Assembly (NCBI RefSeq): GCF_002632585.1 | Contig: NZ_NIBV01000002.1 | Span: 1,224,613 to 1,288,612, forward strand | Origin: Xenorhabdus szentirmaii DSM 16338 | GTDB taxonomy: Bacteria > Pseudomonadota > Gammaproteobacteria > Enterobacterales > Enterobacteriaceae | Reading direction: 5' to 3' | DNA length: 64,000 nucleotides | Shown here: piece by piece, positions 44,835-54,748 of the stretch | Numbering within the stretch: position 1 is the first letter of the stretch | How the letters are laid out: each line of letters starts with the position of its first letter | Translations under genes and position numbers: made by a program | Notes under the pieces: model-generated | The model's database searches: none | Told to the model about the DNA's origin: nothing | Seen by the model: the letters and a program-made list of their open reading frames with translations, nothing else

Positions 44835-45026
44835 ATGATAATGCAAGAAAATGAAAGTAAGATGGAACACTTCATTATTCCTGATGAGCATCTTGTGATA
44901 ATTCCAGAGCAACTTAAGGCAGAGTTTCCCTTGCCAGCACAACAGCAAGCGGAGATTGAACATTCTCGAAAAACAATTGCGGATATTATTGCGGGCCACA
45001 CTCCTTGCCTCTTAGTTTCGGGGTGA
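44835..45026 (+). pseudogene. aroF: 5' fragment of an AroF-type DAHP synthase
   Basis: 63 codons that match the N-terminus of tyrosine-type DAHP synthase. PEQLKAEFPL, SRKTIADIIAG and CLLVSG align with PEQLKAAFPL, SRKSISDIIAG and RLLVVCG of E. coli AroF. The reading stops exactly where the active-site GPCSIHD motif should begin, and nothing of the remaining ~290 codons follows. A palindromic intergenic repeat begins 33 nt later. The fragment lacks all catalytic residues and cannot be a working enzyme. It may once have supplied DAHP for the phenazine pathway (the phzC role) or be a broken backbone gene. An alternative start is the ATG at 44841. Confidence 0.85.
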
Positions 45027-45058
45027 AAATGAGTTCACCGGCCATGCAGGGGGATATT

Positions 45059-45111
45059 CCCTATGAATAACAAGTTGCAGCCTTATTGCCTGCATCTTGA
45101 AATCCATAGGG
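45059..45111. repeat. Palindromic intergenic repeat, copy 1
   Basis: CCCTATG...CAAG.TGCAG pairs with CTGCA.CTTG...CATAGGG over almost the whole 53 nt. It lies between the aroF fragment and dsbB, which converge, so it may also act as a two-way terminator. It belongs with the copies at 47439 and 59223. Confidence 0.8.
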
Positions 45112-45125
45112 TTTTCTCTGGATAT

Positions 45126-45638
45126 CTATTTTTTTCCGCGAACAATCTGGCTAACCAACACCAATACGGCAATCAGTAAATAAGCAGCAAAAATACCGAT
45201 CAACCATTGCGGCATATCCAGCGTTAAAAACTCCCATTGCTTCATTGAACAGTCACCATACGCTTCAAATACAGTTGGCAACCAATTGTTCAACGGTAAC
45301 CATGACGGGAAACTGACAAAAAATTCACAGGTATTAAATGGGGAAGGGTATAACTGCATCATGGTGTGATCCCACGCCAGACGTAACCCTTGCCAGGCGC
45401 TGTAAACCCATAGCAGGACAGCCAGCCAGCGTAACGGGGTTTTAGGTGCAATGGCCCCAAGCAATGCAGCGATGAGAATGCCAAACAGGGCCACACGTTC
45501 ATAAATACACATGACACAAGGTTGCAACTGCATGATATGTTGAAAATAGAGTGCAATGGACTCCAGTATAAGTGCTGTCAGCGCCATTAATAACCAAGCG
45601 CTTCGCCCTTGGGAGCTTTGTTTAAGAAATTGAAACAT
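45126..45638 (-). CDS. dsbB: Disulfide bond formation protein B
   Basis: A 170-residue inner-membrane protein with four membrane segments. It has both periplasmic cysteine pairs of DsbB: CVMC in [11 protein letters not shown], and the later pair in NTCEFF and YGDCSMKQW. It reoxidises DsbA and passes electrons to quinone. The gene is next to nhaB and fadR as in many enterobacteria, which marks the return to chromosomal backbone. Confidence 0.96.
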   Translation of the reverse strand: MFQFLKQSSQGRSAWLLMALTALILESIALYFQHIMQLQPCVMCIYERVALFGILIAALLGAIAPKTPLRWLAVLLWVYSAWQGLRLAWDHTMMQLYPSPFNTCEFFVSFPSWLPLNNWLPTVFEAYGDCSMKQWEFLTLDMPQWLIGIFAAYLLIAVLVLVSQIVRGKK

Positions 45639-45749
45639 TTTTCGTTATTCCCATATTCAATACATTTAATTGGTTTATTGTGCCGTTTCATCCGCAATAA
45701 ACAAATAAAATTAAAATCAACAAAGCTATTTTTTCAGTAAAGACAATAA

Positions 45750-45786
45750 TAAAAAACCGGATAGTGTTTTTTTATACACTATCCGG
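45750..45786 (-). terminator. Rho-independent terminator of nhaB
   Basis: On the minus strand, CCGGATAGTG and CACTATCCGG form a perfect 10-bp stem with a 10-nt loop, followed by TTTTTTATTATT. It lies 30 nt after the nhaB stop. Confidence 0.93.
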
Positions 45787-45816
45787 CAGGATACAATGAA
45801 TGAATCCAGGTAATAA

Positions 45817-47361
45817 TTACAGCGGAGTAATTATTCCCAGCTCGGTGAGGTATTCTGTCGCCGGAACAAGCCAGAATTCAACGCACAATAGACCCACTAA
45901 AGTCATGACAATAGTATAAGGCAATGCCATCATGACCATGCGGCCATATGAGAGGCGGATCAGCGGAGACAATGCCGAGGTTAGCAGGAACAGGAAGGCT
46001 GCCTGTCCGTTTGGTGTTGCCACAGAAGGGAGATTGGTTCCTGTATTGATGGCAACCGCCAAATATTCGTATTGTTGTTGCGAAATCAGGCCGTTTTTCA
46101 GCGCAATCAGGGCTTCATTGATGTAAACCGTACCAACGAAGACGTTATCAGAAACGGCGGAGAGTAAGCCGTTAAATAAATAGAATAAAGAGAGCTGTGA
46201 AGATGGTGATGATTGCAAAACATATTGAATGAACGGGGTAAACAATTGTTGATCGACAATCACAGCAACGACGGAGAAAAACACGGTTAATAATGCCGTG
46301 AATGGCAGGGCTTCTTCAAATGCTTTGCCCAATGCGTGTTCTTCCGTAATGCCACAAAAAGCGGTCGCCAGAATAATCACAGACAAACCAATCAGCCCCA
46401 CTTCCGCCAAATGGAAAGCCAGCGCCACAATCAACCAAATGCCGATCAGTGCCTGAACAACCAGTTGGGCTTTTTCCTGACGGGTACGTTTTTCACTGGC
46501 TTTCTTGGCATAGTCCTGTAAAACCGTGCGAACACGCTCAGGCAATTCAGCACCATAGCCAAACAGTTTAAAGTGCTCGACCAACAAACATACCGCCAGA
46601 CCGCAAATAAAGACAGGAAGGGTAACGGGTGACATACGGATAAAGAAGTCGACGAAATTCCAACCCACATGTTTGGCAATGATCAGGTTTTGTGGTTCTC
46701 CGACCATGGTCATCACACCACCCAATGCCGTGCCGATACCTGCATGCATCATCAGGCTGCGCAGGAATGAACGGAATTGTTCCAATGTCTGCCTTTTATC
46801 GTCACTGTCAATGAACTTATCGTCGCCCAGTTCAAAATCCCCATGTTGGGAAAGAAATTGGTGGTATATGGCATAAAACCCGACGGAAACACTGATGACG
46901 ACGGCAATGACGGTCAGGGCATCAAGGAAAGCGGATAAGAAAGCACTTGCCAGACAGAATGCCAGTGCCAACATTTTTTTGGAACGAATGTTTAACAGTA
47001 ATTTGGTGAAAACAAACAGCAACAGCTGTTTCATGAAGTAAATGCCTGCCACCATGAAAATCAACAGCAAAATAACTTCCAGGTTATTGCTTATTTCATG
47101 GCCCACTTGTTTGGGTGATGTCATCCCGATGATAACGGCCTCAATAGCGAGTAACCCGCCAGGTTGCAGGGGATAGCATTTTAAGGCCATTGCCAGCGTG
47201 AAGATGAACTCGACAACGAGCATCCAACCCGCAATAAAAGGGCTGACAAAAAAATAGACCAGTGGATTAATGATAAGAAAGACGGTAATCGCCAACTTAT
47301 ACCAATCCGGCGAGTTGCCGAGAAAGTTTTTCACCACCGCGCGTCGTATACTGATTTCCAT
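45817..47361 (-). CDS. nhaB: Na+/H+ antiporter NhaB
   Basis: A 514-residue inner-membrane antiporter, essentially the length of E. coli NhaB (513), with many hydrophobic segments and the typical start [22 protein letters not shown]. It exports sodium in exchange for protons. The frame is open 12 codons further up (47397), but the ATG at 47361 matches relatives and has an AAGAGGA site. It is divergent from fadR, as in E. coli. Confidence 0.96.
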   Translation of the reverse strand: MEISIRRAVVKNFLGNSPDWYKLAITVFLIINPLVYFFVSPFIAGWMLVVEFIFTLAMALKCYPLQPGGLLAIEAVIIGMTSPKQVGHEISNNLEVILLLIFMVAGIYFMKQLLLFVFTKLLLNIRSKKMLALAFCLASAFLSAFLDALTVIAVVISVSVGFYAIYHQFLSQHGDFELGDDKFIDSDDKRQTLEQFRSFLRSLMMHAGIGTALGGVMTMVGEPQNLIIAKHVGWNFVDFFIRMSPVTLPVFICGLAVCLLVEHFKLFGYGAELPERVRTVLQDYAKKASEKRTRQEKAQLVVQALIGIWLIVALAFHLAEVGLIGLSVIILATAFCGITEEHALGKAFEEALPFTALLTVFFSVVAVIVDQQLFTPFIQYVLQSSPSSQLSLFYLFNGLLSAVSDNVFVGTVYINEALIALKNGLISQQQYEYLAVAINTGTNLPSVATPNGQAAFLFLLTSALSPLIRLSYGRMVMMALPYTIVMTLVGLLCVEFWLVPATEYLTELGIITPL

Positions 47362-47438
47362 TATTATTAATATTCCTCTTGTAGATACATAGAACAAAAC
47401 TAAACTGCCAAATCTGGGTAATCAAACTTTAGGCAATA

Positions 47439-47498
47439 TATACCCATTGCCTTTCAAGTTTCAGCTCTGTTAACGCATCTTGAAATCCATTGGGTATA
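47439..47498. repeat. Palindromic intergenic repeat, copy 2
   Basis: TATACCCA and TGGGTATA form the outer stem, with TTTCAAG and CTTGAAA further in. The right arm GCATCTTGAAATCCAT is shared almost exactly with copy 1. Confidence 0.85.
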
Positions 47499-47539
47499 AT
47501 ATGCCCCACACGATAACAACTTAAGGAGGTCAGGTCATA

Positions 47540-47653
47540 ATGAATCCATTGATCATTACGTCTTTTTATGAACCTTTTCACTCTTTCGTGGTTTATTTAT
47601 CAGGTAACTATGTCGAGCAGGCACATTCTGGTATGATCACCCGCTATTATTAG
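47540..47653 (+). CDS. Possible 37-residue small protein or leader peptide before fadR
   Basis: The [18 protein letters not shown]...MITRYY is preceded by AAGGAGGT, the full anti-16S complement, 10 nt from the ATG, and ends 31 nt before the fadR ATG. I recognise no family. The start codon and ribosome site are better than those of fadR itself, so translation is plausible; the function, if any, is unknown. It overlaps the likely fadR promoter region, which may instead explain the sequence. Confidence 0.35.
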   Translation: MNPLIITSFYEPFHSFVVYLSGNYVEQAHSGMITRYY

Positions 47654-47684
47654 CCAGGAAAACTGCTTTGGAATAATTAAAATT

Positions 47685-48407
47685 ATGGTAATTAAGGCTC
47701 AAAGTCCTGCGAGTTTCGCGGAAGAGTATATCATTGAAAGTATTTGGAATAATCGCTTTCCTCCCGGTACTATACTGCCAGCAGAGCGTGAATTATCTGA
47801 ATTGATCGGTGTCACCCGTACGACTTTGCGTGAAGTATTGCAGCGCCTTGCCCGTGATGGTTGGTTGACTATTCAGCACGGAAAGCCAACAAAGGTTAAT
47901 AACTTCTGGGAAACTTCCGGTCTTAATATTCTGGAAACATTGGCGCGTCTTGATCATGATCGCGTTCCTCAGTTAATTGATAATTTATTGGCAGTACGGA
48001 CTAATATCGCCGCTATTTTTATTCGGACAGCATTTAAGAATAACCCTGAGAAATCATTGGAAGTTTTGGCGGAAAAAGAAAACGTGGAAGATACATCAGA
48101 GTCTTTCAGCTCTGTGGATTATGATATTTTCCGGGGGTTGGCTTTTGCATCAGGCAATCCCATTTATGGCCTGATTATTAATGGATTGAAGGGGTTATAT
48201 ACTCGGGTGGGGCGTTATTATTTCTCCAGCCCTGAGGCACGTAAGTTAGCATTGAATTTTTACCAACAATTAAGTTCACTTTGCCAGGATAAATCTTATG
48301 ACAAGATTATGGATTGTGTGCGTAACTACGGGAAAGAGAGTGGAACTATTTGGCACACGATGCAAAGTGACATGATCAATGATTTCACTGAGACTCATCT
48401 TGGTTGA
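47685..48407 (+). CDS. fadR: Fatty acid metabolism regulator FadR
   Basis: A 240-residue GntR-family regulator that follows E. coli FadR closely. It has an N-terminal winged helix ([24 protein letters not shown]) and a C-terminal acyl-CoA-binding domain ([26 protein letters not shown]). It represses fatty-acid breakdown genes and activates fabA/fabB in the absence of long-chain acyl-CoA. It is a backbone gene with its own terminator. Confidence 0.97.
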   Translation: MVIKAQSPASFAEEYIIESIWNNRFPPGTILPAERELSELIGVTRTTLREVLQRLARDGWLTIQHGKPTKVNNFWETSGLNILETLARLDHDRVPQLIDNLLAVRTNIAAIFIRTAFKNNPEKSLEVLAEKENVEDTSESFSSVDYDIFRGLAFASGNPIYGLIINGLKGLYTRVGRYYFSSPEARKLALNFYQQLSSLCQDKSYDKIMDCVRNYGKESGTIWHTMQSDMINDFTETHLG

Positions 48408-48475
48408 TGATTCATTTTCTGATTTAACTTATTGATTTAAATTATTAATTTGAAACGTTGTTGATTGCGCGTTTC

Positions 48476-48520
48476 CCCTGGCTATACAGAAACTGTGCAG
48501 CCAGGGATTTGTTTGTTTTT
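48476..48520 (+). terminator. Rho-independent terminator of fadR
   Basis: CCCTGGCT (48476-48483) pairs with AGCCAGGG (48499-48506), with an inner CAG/CTG pairing, followed by ATTTGTTTGTTTTT. The T-rich side is on the plus strand, so it serves fadR; it also separates fadR from the converging T6SS operon. Confidence 0.85.
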
Positions 48521-48522
48521 GC

Positions 48523-51144
48523 CTATTCTGTAAATTCGAATTGGAATTCACCTTGTTCGAGAGAGACTTTCAATTGGTGATATTGTTGATCATGGGCAGA
48601 AGCGAAAAGTAACTGCTGGCTGATTTGTGGTAATAGGGTATTTGTCAGGATAGCATCAACCATGCGTCCCCCCGATTCAATTTCCGTACACCGGTTGACA
48701 ATATGTTCTACCATGCGCTCATCAAATGTTGCTGTAATATCATGATTTTCCAATAAACGTTTTTGAATCCTTTCTAATTGCAAATAGACAATTTTTGTCA
48801 TCACTTCATGACTCAGCGGATAATAGGGGATGACAAGCAGGCGCCCTAATAAAGCCGCAGGAAATGTATTCAATAAGGGCCTGCGTAGTGCCGCAGTGAG
48901 CTTTTCTGGTTCTGGTATATCATCTTCCTGAGTGCAAAGTGAGCTGACCAAATCAGCACCGACATTGGATGTCAGGATAATAATGGTATTCCGGAAATCA
49001 ATGTGGCGTCCTTCACCGTCCTCCATCCAACCTTTATCGAAGACCTGGAAAAAAATTTCATGAACGTCAGGGTGGGCTTTTTCTATTTCGTCCAACAAAA
49101 CGACGCCATAGGGGCGGCGACGGACAGCTTCAGTTAATACACCGCCTTCACCATAACCCACATAGCCGGGAGGAGCGCCTTTTAGCGTAGAGACAGTGTG
49201 TGCTTCCTGAAATTCACTCATATTGATGGTGATCAAGTTTTGCTCTCCGCCATAGAGTGTTTCCGCGAGGGCAAGGGCGGTTTCAGTTTTACCTACCCCG
49301 GATGGCCCGCACAACATAAAGACACCTACAGGTTTATTGGGATCATCCAGTTTGGCGCGAGACGTTCGTACCCGTTTTGCGATTAATTCCAGGCCATGAT
49401 GCTGGCCGATAACACGTTGGCTGAGTGTGTCAGCCAATTGCAATACGGCGTCAATTTCGTCTTTTACCATGCGATTGAGTGGAATGCCCGTCCAATCTGA
49501 AACAATAGAAGAAACTACGTTGCTGTCTACGGCAGCAAAAATAAGCGGCTCTTCTCCTTGCAATACGTGTAATTGCCGCTGCAGTTCTGACAGTTCGTCA
49601 TGTTTTGTTTTGGTATCCTCATGTTGCTCTTCATTTAATTGAATCCTCAGGGAAATGATTTTATCGATCAAAGAAAGTTCCTGTTCCCAACGCTGTTGCA
49701 ACTTGATTTTCTGTTCTTCCAATGCAGACAGTTCGCCCAGAATGGTTTCTGAACGCTGTGTATCACTGATACCCAACTTGGATTCCCGTCTGGTGATCTC
49801 CAATTCAATTTTCAAAGCCTCTATCTGGTGACGGCAGTTTTCCAATTGTGGGGGTTCGGCATGCTGACTGACAGCGACCCTGGCACAAGCGGTATCAAGC
49901 AGTGCGATTGCTTTGTCAGGCAGCTGGCGGGCCGGGATATAGCGGTGTGAAAGGCGTACGGCCGCTTCAATCGCTTCATCCAGCAAGAGCACGTGGTGAT
50001 GTTGCTCCAAGGCGTTGGTCAGGCCGCGTAACATTAACAGTGCCTTGATTTCATCGGGTTCGTGAACCTGAACAACTTGAAAACGGCGGGTGAGTGCGGG
50101 ATCTTTTTCGATATACTTTTTGTATTCAGACCAAGTTGTCGCACCGAGTGTGCGCAACAGGCCACGAGCCAATGCAGGCTTTAATAAGTTGGCAGCATCA
50201 CCTGTTCCTTGTTGTCCGCCGGCACCAATCAAGGTATGAATTTCGTCAATGAACAGAATGATCGGAATGGGGCTGGATTGCACTTCATCAATGACTTTGC
50301 GTAAACGCGCTTCAAATTCCCCTTTGACCCCCGCACCTGCCTGTAACATGCCGATATCCAATAGCCAGAGTTGCACATTACGCAAAGGCGGGGGAACTTC
50401 TTCGGCAACAATTTTTAATGCCAGCCCTTCAATGACCGCGGTTTTACCGACACCCGCCTCACCTGTCAGCAGGGGATTGTTTTGACGGCGACGCATCAGG
50501 ATATCAACAATCTGGCGAATTTCTTCATCGCGTCCTGATACGGGATCAATTTCACCGTTGCGGGCGCGGGCAGTCAATTCTTGTCCATATTGTTGCAGTG
50601 CTGATTGTGTCATCTCCTGCTGCGTTGTTTCCTGTGCATTTTCCGGCGACGAGAGGTTTTCCTGAGATTCATCGCTGTTGCGGCAAATCTCATGGATATT
50701 ATCGGGCAGAGTATCGGCATTAATGCGGTCAAACTGGGTTGAAATCGCTTTCAACGTATTGCGTAAATTAAAGGTTTTCAAAATGCCAACCAGCAAATGG
50801 GCACTGCGGATCTTTTCTGCACCAAATTTCAGTGAGCAATATGTCCAACCGCGCTCGACTGAGTTATCAATATGTTCTGAAAGATCAGAGATAGCACTGG
50901 CGCCACGTGGCAGGCGATCCAGCGCGGTAACAATGTCTTTGGCCAGTATGGATTCATCCAGTGCAAAATAGCGGATAATGTGCTGTAGGTCACTGTTTTG
51001 CTGCTGCATGAGTTGATGCAGCCAATGCACTAATTCGACATAGGGATTACCGCGTAATTTACAAAAAGTGGTGGCACTTTCCAAAGAAGTGAACATCACA
51101 CGGTTGAGTTTACTGAAGAGGACAGAACGATTGATTTCAGACAT
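48523..51144 (-). CDS. clpV: T6SS ATPase ClpV (TssH)
   Basis: An 873-residue Hsp100 protein with an N-domain (1 to about 165) and two AAA+ modules. The first has Walker A GEAGVGKTA near 230 and FIDEIHTLIG near 300. A coiled-coil middle domain lies around 420-540. The second has GPSGVGKTE near 615 and LLDEIEKAHPD near 685. ClpV disassembles the contracted TssB-TssC sheath so it can be reused. It is the last visible gene of the minus-strand T6SS operon, 6 nt after tssG. Confidence 0.95.
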   Translation of the reverse strand: MSEINRSVLFSKLNRVMFTSLESATTFCKLRGNPYVELVHWLHQLMQQQNSDLQHIIRYFALDESILAKDIVTALDRLPRGASAISDLSEHIDNSVERGWTYCSLKFGAEKIRSAHLLVGILKTFNLRNTLKAISTQFDRINADTLPDNIHEICRNSDESQENLSSPENAQETTQQEMTQSALQQYGQELTARARNGEIDPVSGRDEEIRQIVDILMRRRQNNPLLTGEAGVGKTAVIEGLALKIVAEEVPPPLRNVQLWLLDIGMLQAGAGVKGEFEARLRKVIDEVQSSPIPIILFIDEIHTLIGAGGQQGTGDAANLLKPALARGLLRTLGATTWSEYKKYIEKDPALTRRFQVVQVHEPDEIKALLMLRGLTNALEQHHHVLLLDEAIEAAVRLSHRYIPARQLPDKAIALLDTACARVAVSQHAEPPQLENCRHQIEALKIELEITRRESKLGISDTQRSETILGELSALEEQKIKLQQRWEQELSLIDKIISLRIQLNEEQHEDTKTKHDELSELQRQLHVLQGEEPLIFAAVDSNVVSSIVSDWTGIPLNRMVKDEIDAVLQLADTLSQRVIGQHHGLELIAKRVRTSRAKLDDPNKPVGVFMLCGPSGVGKTETALALAETLYGGEQNLITINMSEFQEAHTVSTLKGAPPGYVGYGEGGVLTEAVRRRPYGVVLLDEIEKAHPDVHEIFFQVFDKGWMEDGEGRHIDFRNTIIILTSNVGADLVSSLCTQEDDIPEPEKLTAALRRPLLNTFPAALLGRLLVIPYYPLSHEVMTKIVYLQLERIQKRLLENHDITATFDERMVEHIVNRCTEIESGGRMVDAILTNTLLPQISQQLLFASAHDQQYHQLKVSLEQGEFQFEFTE

Positions 51145-51150
51145 AGAGGA

Positions 51151-52188
51151 TCATCCGTATTGGGTATAGAGTAAATCGCCGCGATGGGTTGGCTGTTCAA
51201 TGTAACCAAGCCAGCTGTTCAGACCTAACTTGGTGGGTTCTGACAAATGAATGCCTTTGACATCCGCTTGATGGAGTATCAATTGAACATCCCAGGCATA
51301 TTCCATTCCCAGATATTGGTGAACCCAGTCACGCAACTGTTGTGATTTAGGTGCCCCGGGTAAGAAGGATTCATATTCCGCCATTCTTAATGGACCCACT
51401 TCAATGCGAAATTTATATTGCACATCGTATAGTGCGATACCTAAGAAAGCAGATTGTCCCAAGCGGGGCATATTGCGCCCGGCTTTTAACCGGGCTTGAT
51501 CCCGGGCTTCTATTTTTAACCACTGCGGAATGTTTTGTTTAATTTTCAATGGAATATTGAAATAACTGAGTAATATTTTTTCCAGTCCTTCCGCGCTGTG
51601 CCCTTGGCGGGATAAATGGCCGGAGAGCGAATAGCGGGCATGATCACTAATGGTGTCCGGCGCTTTCTGGGCAGGCAATCCCATTCCTGTCAGACAGGCG
51701 AGGTAATGGGAAAAACGTTGATTGTCCTGTCGGTCAAGGGAAACCGTGGGTTGGGCATTGGCCCAGGCCCGGTAGAACAATAAGATCAATCTATGGTGGA
51801 ATAAGTTGATGAAGGCGCTCAGGGTCGGATCTTGATAATTGTACTGTCGCGTATAGACATATTCGGTGATGTGCAAGGGCATCGGGCCATTGGGACCAAA
51901 TAAACCAAAACTGTAAATCAGCATGTCGTACAGTGTTGAGTTCTTTTTTTGTTCGACTTTAAAAATAGTCGACGGTGCGAAAATCATGGAGGCCTTTTGC
52001 CCCAACCGCAAGAGATCATATTTGGGCAGTGGGGCAGAGCCGAGCATATAGTAAGCGCCAGATTGCGCATCTATACGGCGTAAAGTGTGGAATAAATCGA
52101 ATTGCCACGGCGTTTGCATGAGTTTCTGCCAAAAATCTTCCGGCAAACGGCAGGTACGGTGAATGGCAGTCGGGTTCGTTTTATTCAT
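51151..52188 (-). CDS. tssG: T6SS baseplate protein TssG
   Basis: A 345-residue protein of the TssG (ImpH/VasB) family. It has the early PWQFDLFHTLRRIDAQSG segment, then FGLFGPNGPMPLHITEY and HHRLILLFYRAWA, all typical. With TssF, TssE and TssK it builds the baseplate wedge. It follows tssF by 41 nt. Confidence 0.94.
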   Translation of the reverse strand: MNKTNPTAIHRTCRLPEDFWQKLMQTPWQFDLFHTLRRIDAQSGAYYMLGSAPLPKYDLLRLGQKASMIFAPSTIFKVEQKKNSTLYDMLIYSFGLFGPNGPMPLHITEYVYTRQYNYQDPTLSAFINLFHHRLILLFYRAWANAQPTVSLDRQDNQRFSHYLACLTGMGLPAQKAPDTISDHARYSLSGHLSRQGHSAEGLEKILLSYFNIPLKIKQNIPQWLKIEARDQARLKAGRNMPRLGQSAFLGIALYDVQYKFRIEVGPLRMAEYESFLPGAPKSQQLRDWVHQYLGMEYAWDVQLILHQADVKGIHLSEPTKLGLNSWLGYIEQPTHRGDLLYTQYG

Positions 52189-52229
52189 CTTTATTTCTGC
52201 ATTTTTAGAATTTCTGTATTTTTAGATTG

Positions 52230-54104
52230 CTATATCAGCTTCTTGTTACCCATGCGTGCGGGCCAAAAGCCGATATCACCACGTTGTTGGCTGTACAGGG
52301 TCATTTCTGTAAACGAATTCATTGTGACCAGACGGGAAAACAGCTTATCCAGCACACTTCCCAGCAGCCAGGGGCTGATGCCGGCAAACTCTTGTTCATT
52401 GACTTCAAGCCGGATGCTCACGCCACGGGCAAACATAATCGGGCCGGGTTCAGGCATCCGTCGATAGACGGTTTGCAGTGAACAGTGGCGAACCCCATTA
52501 ATCTGGCGGACAATGGCCGGCTCTGCCAGATTGGCATAGAGGCTCAGTAATTGCCGTAATGCCTGAGTGCCATGCTCATCATTTTTATCCATGAAATTCA
52601 TATAATTAAGTTGAAGCTGGCTAATCAGTTTCCAGGAATTGGCATCTTGTGCCAAGGCGGGTTGTGGTATGGTCGGCCTTTTGTGAAAAATAATTTTATT
52701 GATGGGAATAGAATCCAGCATGGCAAAACTGTCGAGATCCTGTTGACGCAGCATCGCAGATAAATCGCGATTGGTGCACATAGCGTCGGCAGTCAAAAAT
52801 TTCAAGTCGTTAGGCCATGGAGAGTGGTGTTCATCGACAATAGAAATAAACGCTTCTGTACCGATATAGCTGGATCGTGTGCCGTAATGACGCGCATGTT
52901 CAGACAAAATGCGGGGTTCACGGCGTAAAGAGAAATAAGCACCGTAATTGCCTTTATCATGGCTGAAGGTAGACCAAAAGGGCCTGAATACTTGCGTTTC
53001 CTTGCGCTTAATATCGGTGCCGTGCAGGCGTTGCACCGAAAAAATTTCGTAATCCAGAGGGCGTGAATTATCAACAACTAAGTGGTATTCATTATTGCTT
53101 TCTTTCAGCGTGATACGCTCTGTGACTTTGGGGAATAAATTAATCACAGGCGTACAGTTTAAGGCCAGATAAGAATTATCCACCAACCTTTCCAGATTGG
53201 CATCGACTTTATCCAAAAGCAAAATCAGTTCAAATTCACTCTGTTCTGTTGTTTGGCTGAGTAACGATCCCATGCCGCTGATACTGAAGAATTGAAAACG
53301 CGCCGGAAATGCGAAGTATTCCTGAAGTTGTCGATACCCGCTGAAATTACGTGGATCGTTGGGGAGCAATGACTGGTTATCATCAAATCCTTCGTGGTGC
53401 GGGGTAATATCAGGCAAGACCTGATATTGACGATCATCACCAACCGTTTGGCACACTATGCCAACAGAATGTTCCATGATGAGTTCCAGCAATTGCTGAG
53501 ATTGAATGTCAGGCCCTGAGAGAAAAAATATGAGTTTGTCGATATCCAGTTCATTAAGGAAAAATTTTTCTTTGCAGCTGAAATGGATGCGCAATGCACT
53601 GACCGCACCATATTGGCTAAGATTTAAGGCTACCAGTGGCAAATTAGCCGGGATCTTGCCAAGTTCAACATTTTTCAGGTGCAAAGGCTGCAAGACAACA
53701 TCTTGCGTTGTGGCATATTGGAACGTAATGCCATCCTTTTTTAACGTTTGGCAATGCATAAATGTACCGCGTGGCACTAAAAATCCGTGGCTGATATCTC
53801 CCTTGCTGGTATCAGGCTGAAGTTCGACGATTGCCATTGAAGGTGTCGGGGACAGGTAATTCGGATATAACATTTCCAGCAAGTGCCCGGAAAAGCGCGG
53901 AAATTCAGCATCCATTTTCAATTGAATACGGGATGTCAGAAAAGCAAAACCTTCCATCAGTCGTTCAACATAGGGATCAGCAACATCAATACCATGCATG
54001 CCCAGACGACTGGCAACTTTAGGGTAGCATTTAGCAAATTCTTTGCCCATTTCGCGTAAATACACCAATTCGCGGTTATAGTATTCAAGCAATTTACTGT
54101 CCAT
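52230..54104 (-). CDS. tssF: T6SS baseplate protein TssF
   Basis: A 624-residue protein of the TssF (ImpG/VasA) family: start LLEYYNRELVYLREMGKEFA, VERLMEGFAFLTSRIQLKMD and FPRFSGHLLEMLYPNYL. It pairs with TssG in the baseplate. Length and signatures are normal. Confidence 0.95.
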   Translation of the reverse strand: MDSKLLEYYNRELVYLREMGKEFAKCYPKVASRLGMHGIDVADPYVERLMEGFAFLTSRIQLKMDAEFPRFSGHLLEMLYPNYLSPTPSMAIVELQPDTSKGDISHGFLVPRGTFMHCQTLKKDGITFQYATTQDVVLQPLHLKNVELGKIPANLPLVALNLSQYGAVSALRIHFSCKEKFFLNELDIDKLIFFLSGPDIQSQQLLELIMEHSVGIVCQTVGDDRQYQVLPDITPHHEGFDDNQSLLPNDPRNFSGYRQLQEYFAFPARFQFFSISGMGSLLSQTTEQSEFELILLLDKVDANLERLVDNSYLALNCTPVINLFPKVTERITLKESNNEYHLVVDNSRPLDYEIFSVQRLHGTDIKRKETQVFRPFWSTFSHDKGNYGAYFSLRREPRILSEHARHYGTRSSYIGTEAFISIVDEHHSPWPNDLKFLTADAMCTNRDLSAMLRQQDLDSFAMLDSIPINKIIFHKRPTIPQPALAQDANSWKLISQLQLNYMNFMDKNDEHGTQALRQLLSLYANLAEPAIVRQINGVRHCSLQTVYRRMPEPGPIMFARGVSIRLEVNEQEFAGISPWLLGSVLDKLFSRLVTMNSFTEMTLYSQQRGDIGFWPARMGNKKLI

Positions 54105-54133
54105 TTTTCCCCCTCAATGTTTTTACCTCGGGA

Positions 54134-54703
54134 TTAACTGGCTTCTTTGATGGTGAAATAACCATTTTCAAGATCGATGTCACTGTAAAACAGGAATTCG
54201 AGCGGCCAGGGAACACACCATAAAAACCCTTTTATTTCTATGGGCAGTGTGTTGTATAAAATCAGTGAATGGGTATTCGCAATACGGTTAACTTCAAGCC
54301 CGTCAGGAATAATGCGTGGTTCGAACAAATGAATGGCAGTGAGTATCCTATGCTGAATATCTTCCCACTCTATTTCAGAAACAGATTTGCCTGACAAGGG
54401 AATTAAACCAAAATTATAAACAGACTGGCAAACGTCAGGAAACGGAGAGAGATCCTGCTCTGATTCACCATTAATGCTATTTAGCAGCCACTGTAAATCC
54501 CTTTGGACACTTCTCCTCAACGCACTGTGTGACAAAAGATAGTGGTTGGTTGTCTCCTGTTTTTTGTCTGGTTCATTATCGGTCAGTTTATCTAGCAAAG
54601 AAGGTTGCATCCTATCTTTGGCAGTAATGCGGGTCGCGTGACTTCGGCTGCGATAACCGCCCTGCCGCAAGGTGATATTATCGTTCATGGATTGCCTATT
54701 CAT
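54134..54703 (-). CDS. tssE: T6SS baseplate protein TssE (gp25-like)
   Basis: A 189-residue protein with the gp25-like domain in its second half: VYNFGLIPLSG, an IEWEDIQHRILTAI-FEPRI block, and LPIEIKG. TssE helps start sheath assembly on the baseplate. The N-terminal ~60 residues are polar and basic, longer than the minimal domain. Confidence 0.9.
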   Translation of the reverse strand: MNRQSMNDNITLRQGGYRSRSHATRITAKDRMQPSLLDKLTDNEPDKKQETTNHYLLSHSALRRSVQRDLQWLLNSINGESEQDLSPFPDVCQSVYNFGLIPLSGKSVSEIEWEDIQHRILTAIHLFEPRIIPDGLEVNRIANTHSLILYNTLPIEIKGFLWCVPWPLEFLFYSDIDLENGYFTIKEAS

Positions 54704-54748
54704 TGTTGTAATGGTGGGAAGCGATAAAAAGAGAGTCAGAGAAAAATA

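Larger units (their letters stand above)
47362..47684. other. nhaB-fadR divergent intergenic region
   Basis: 323 nt that hold a palindromic repeat (47439-47498), a 37-codon ORF with a strong ribosome site (47540-47653), and the promoters of nhaB and fadR. A TCTGGTATGATCACC segment (47626-47640) loosely resembles a FadR operator (CTGGT-N-GACC) and could reflect autoregulation. Confidence 0.5.
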
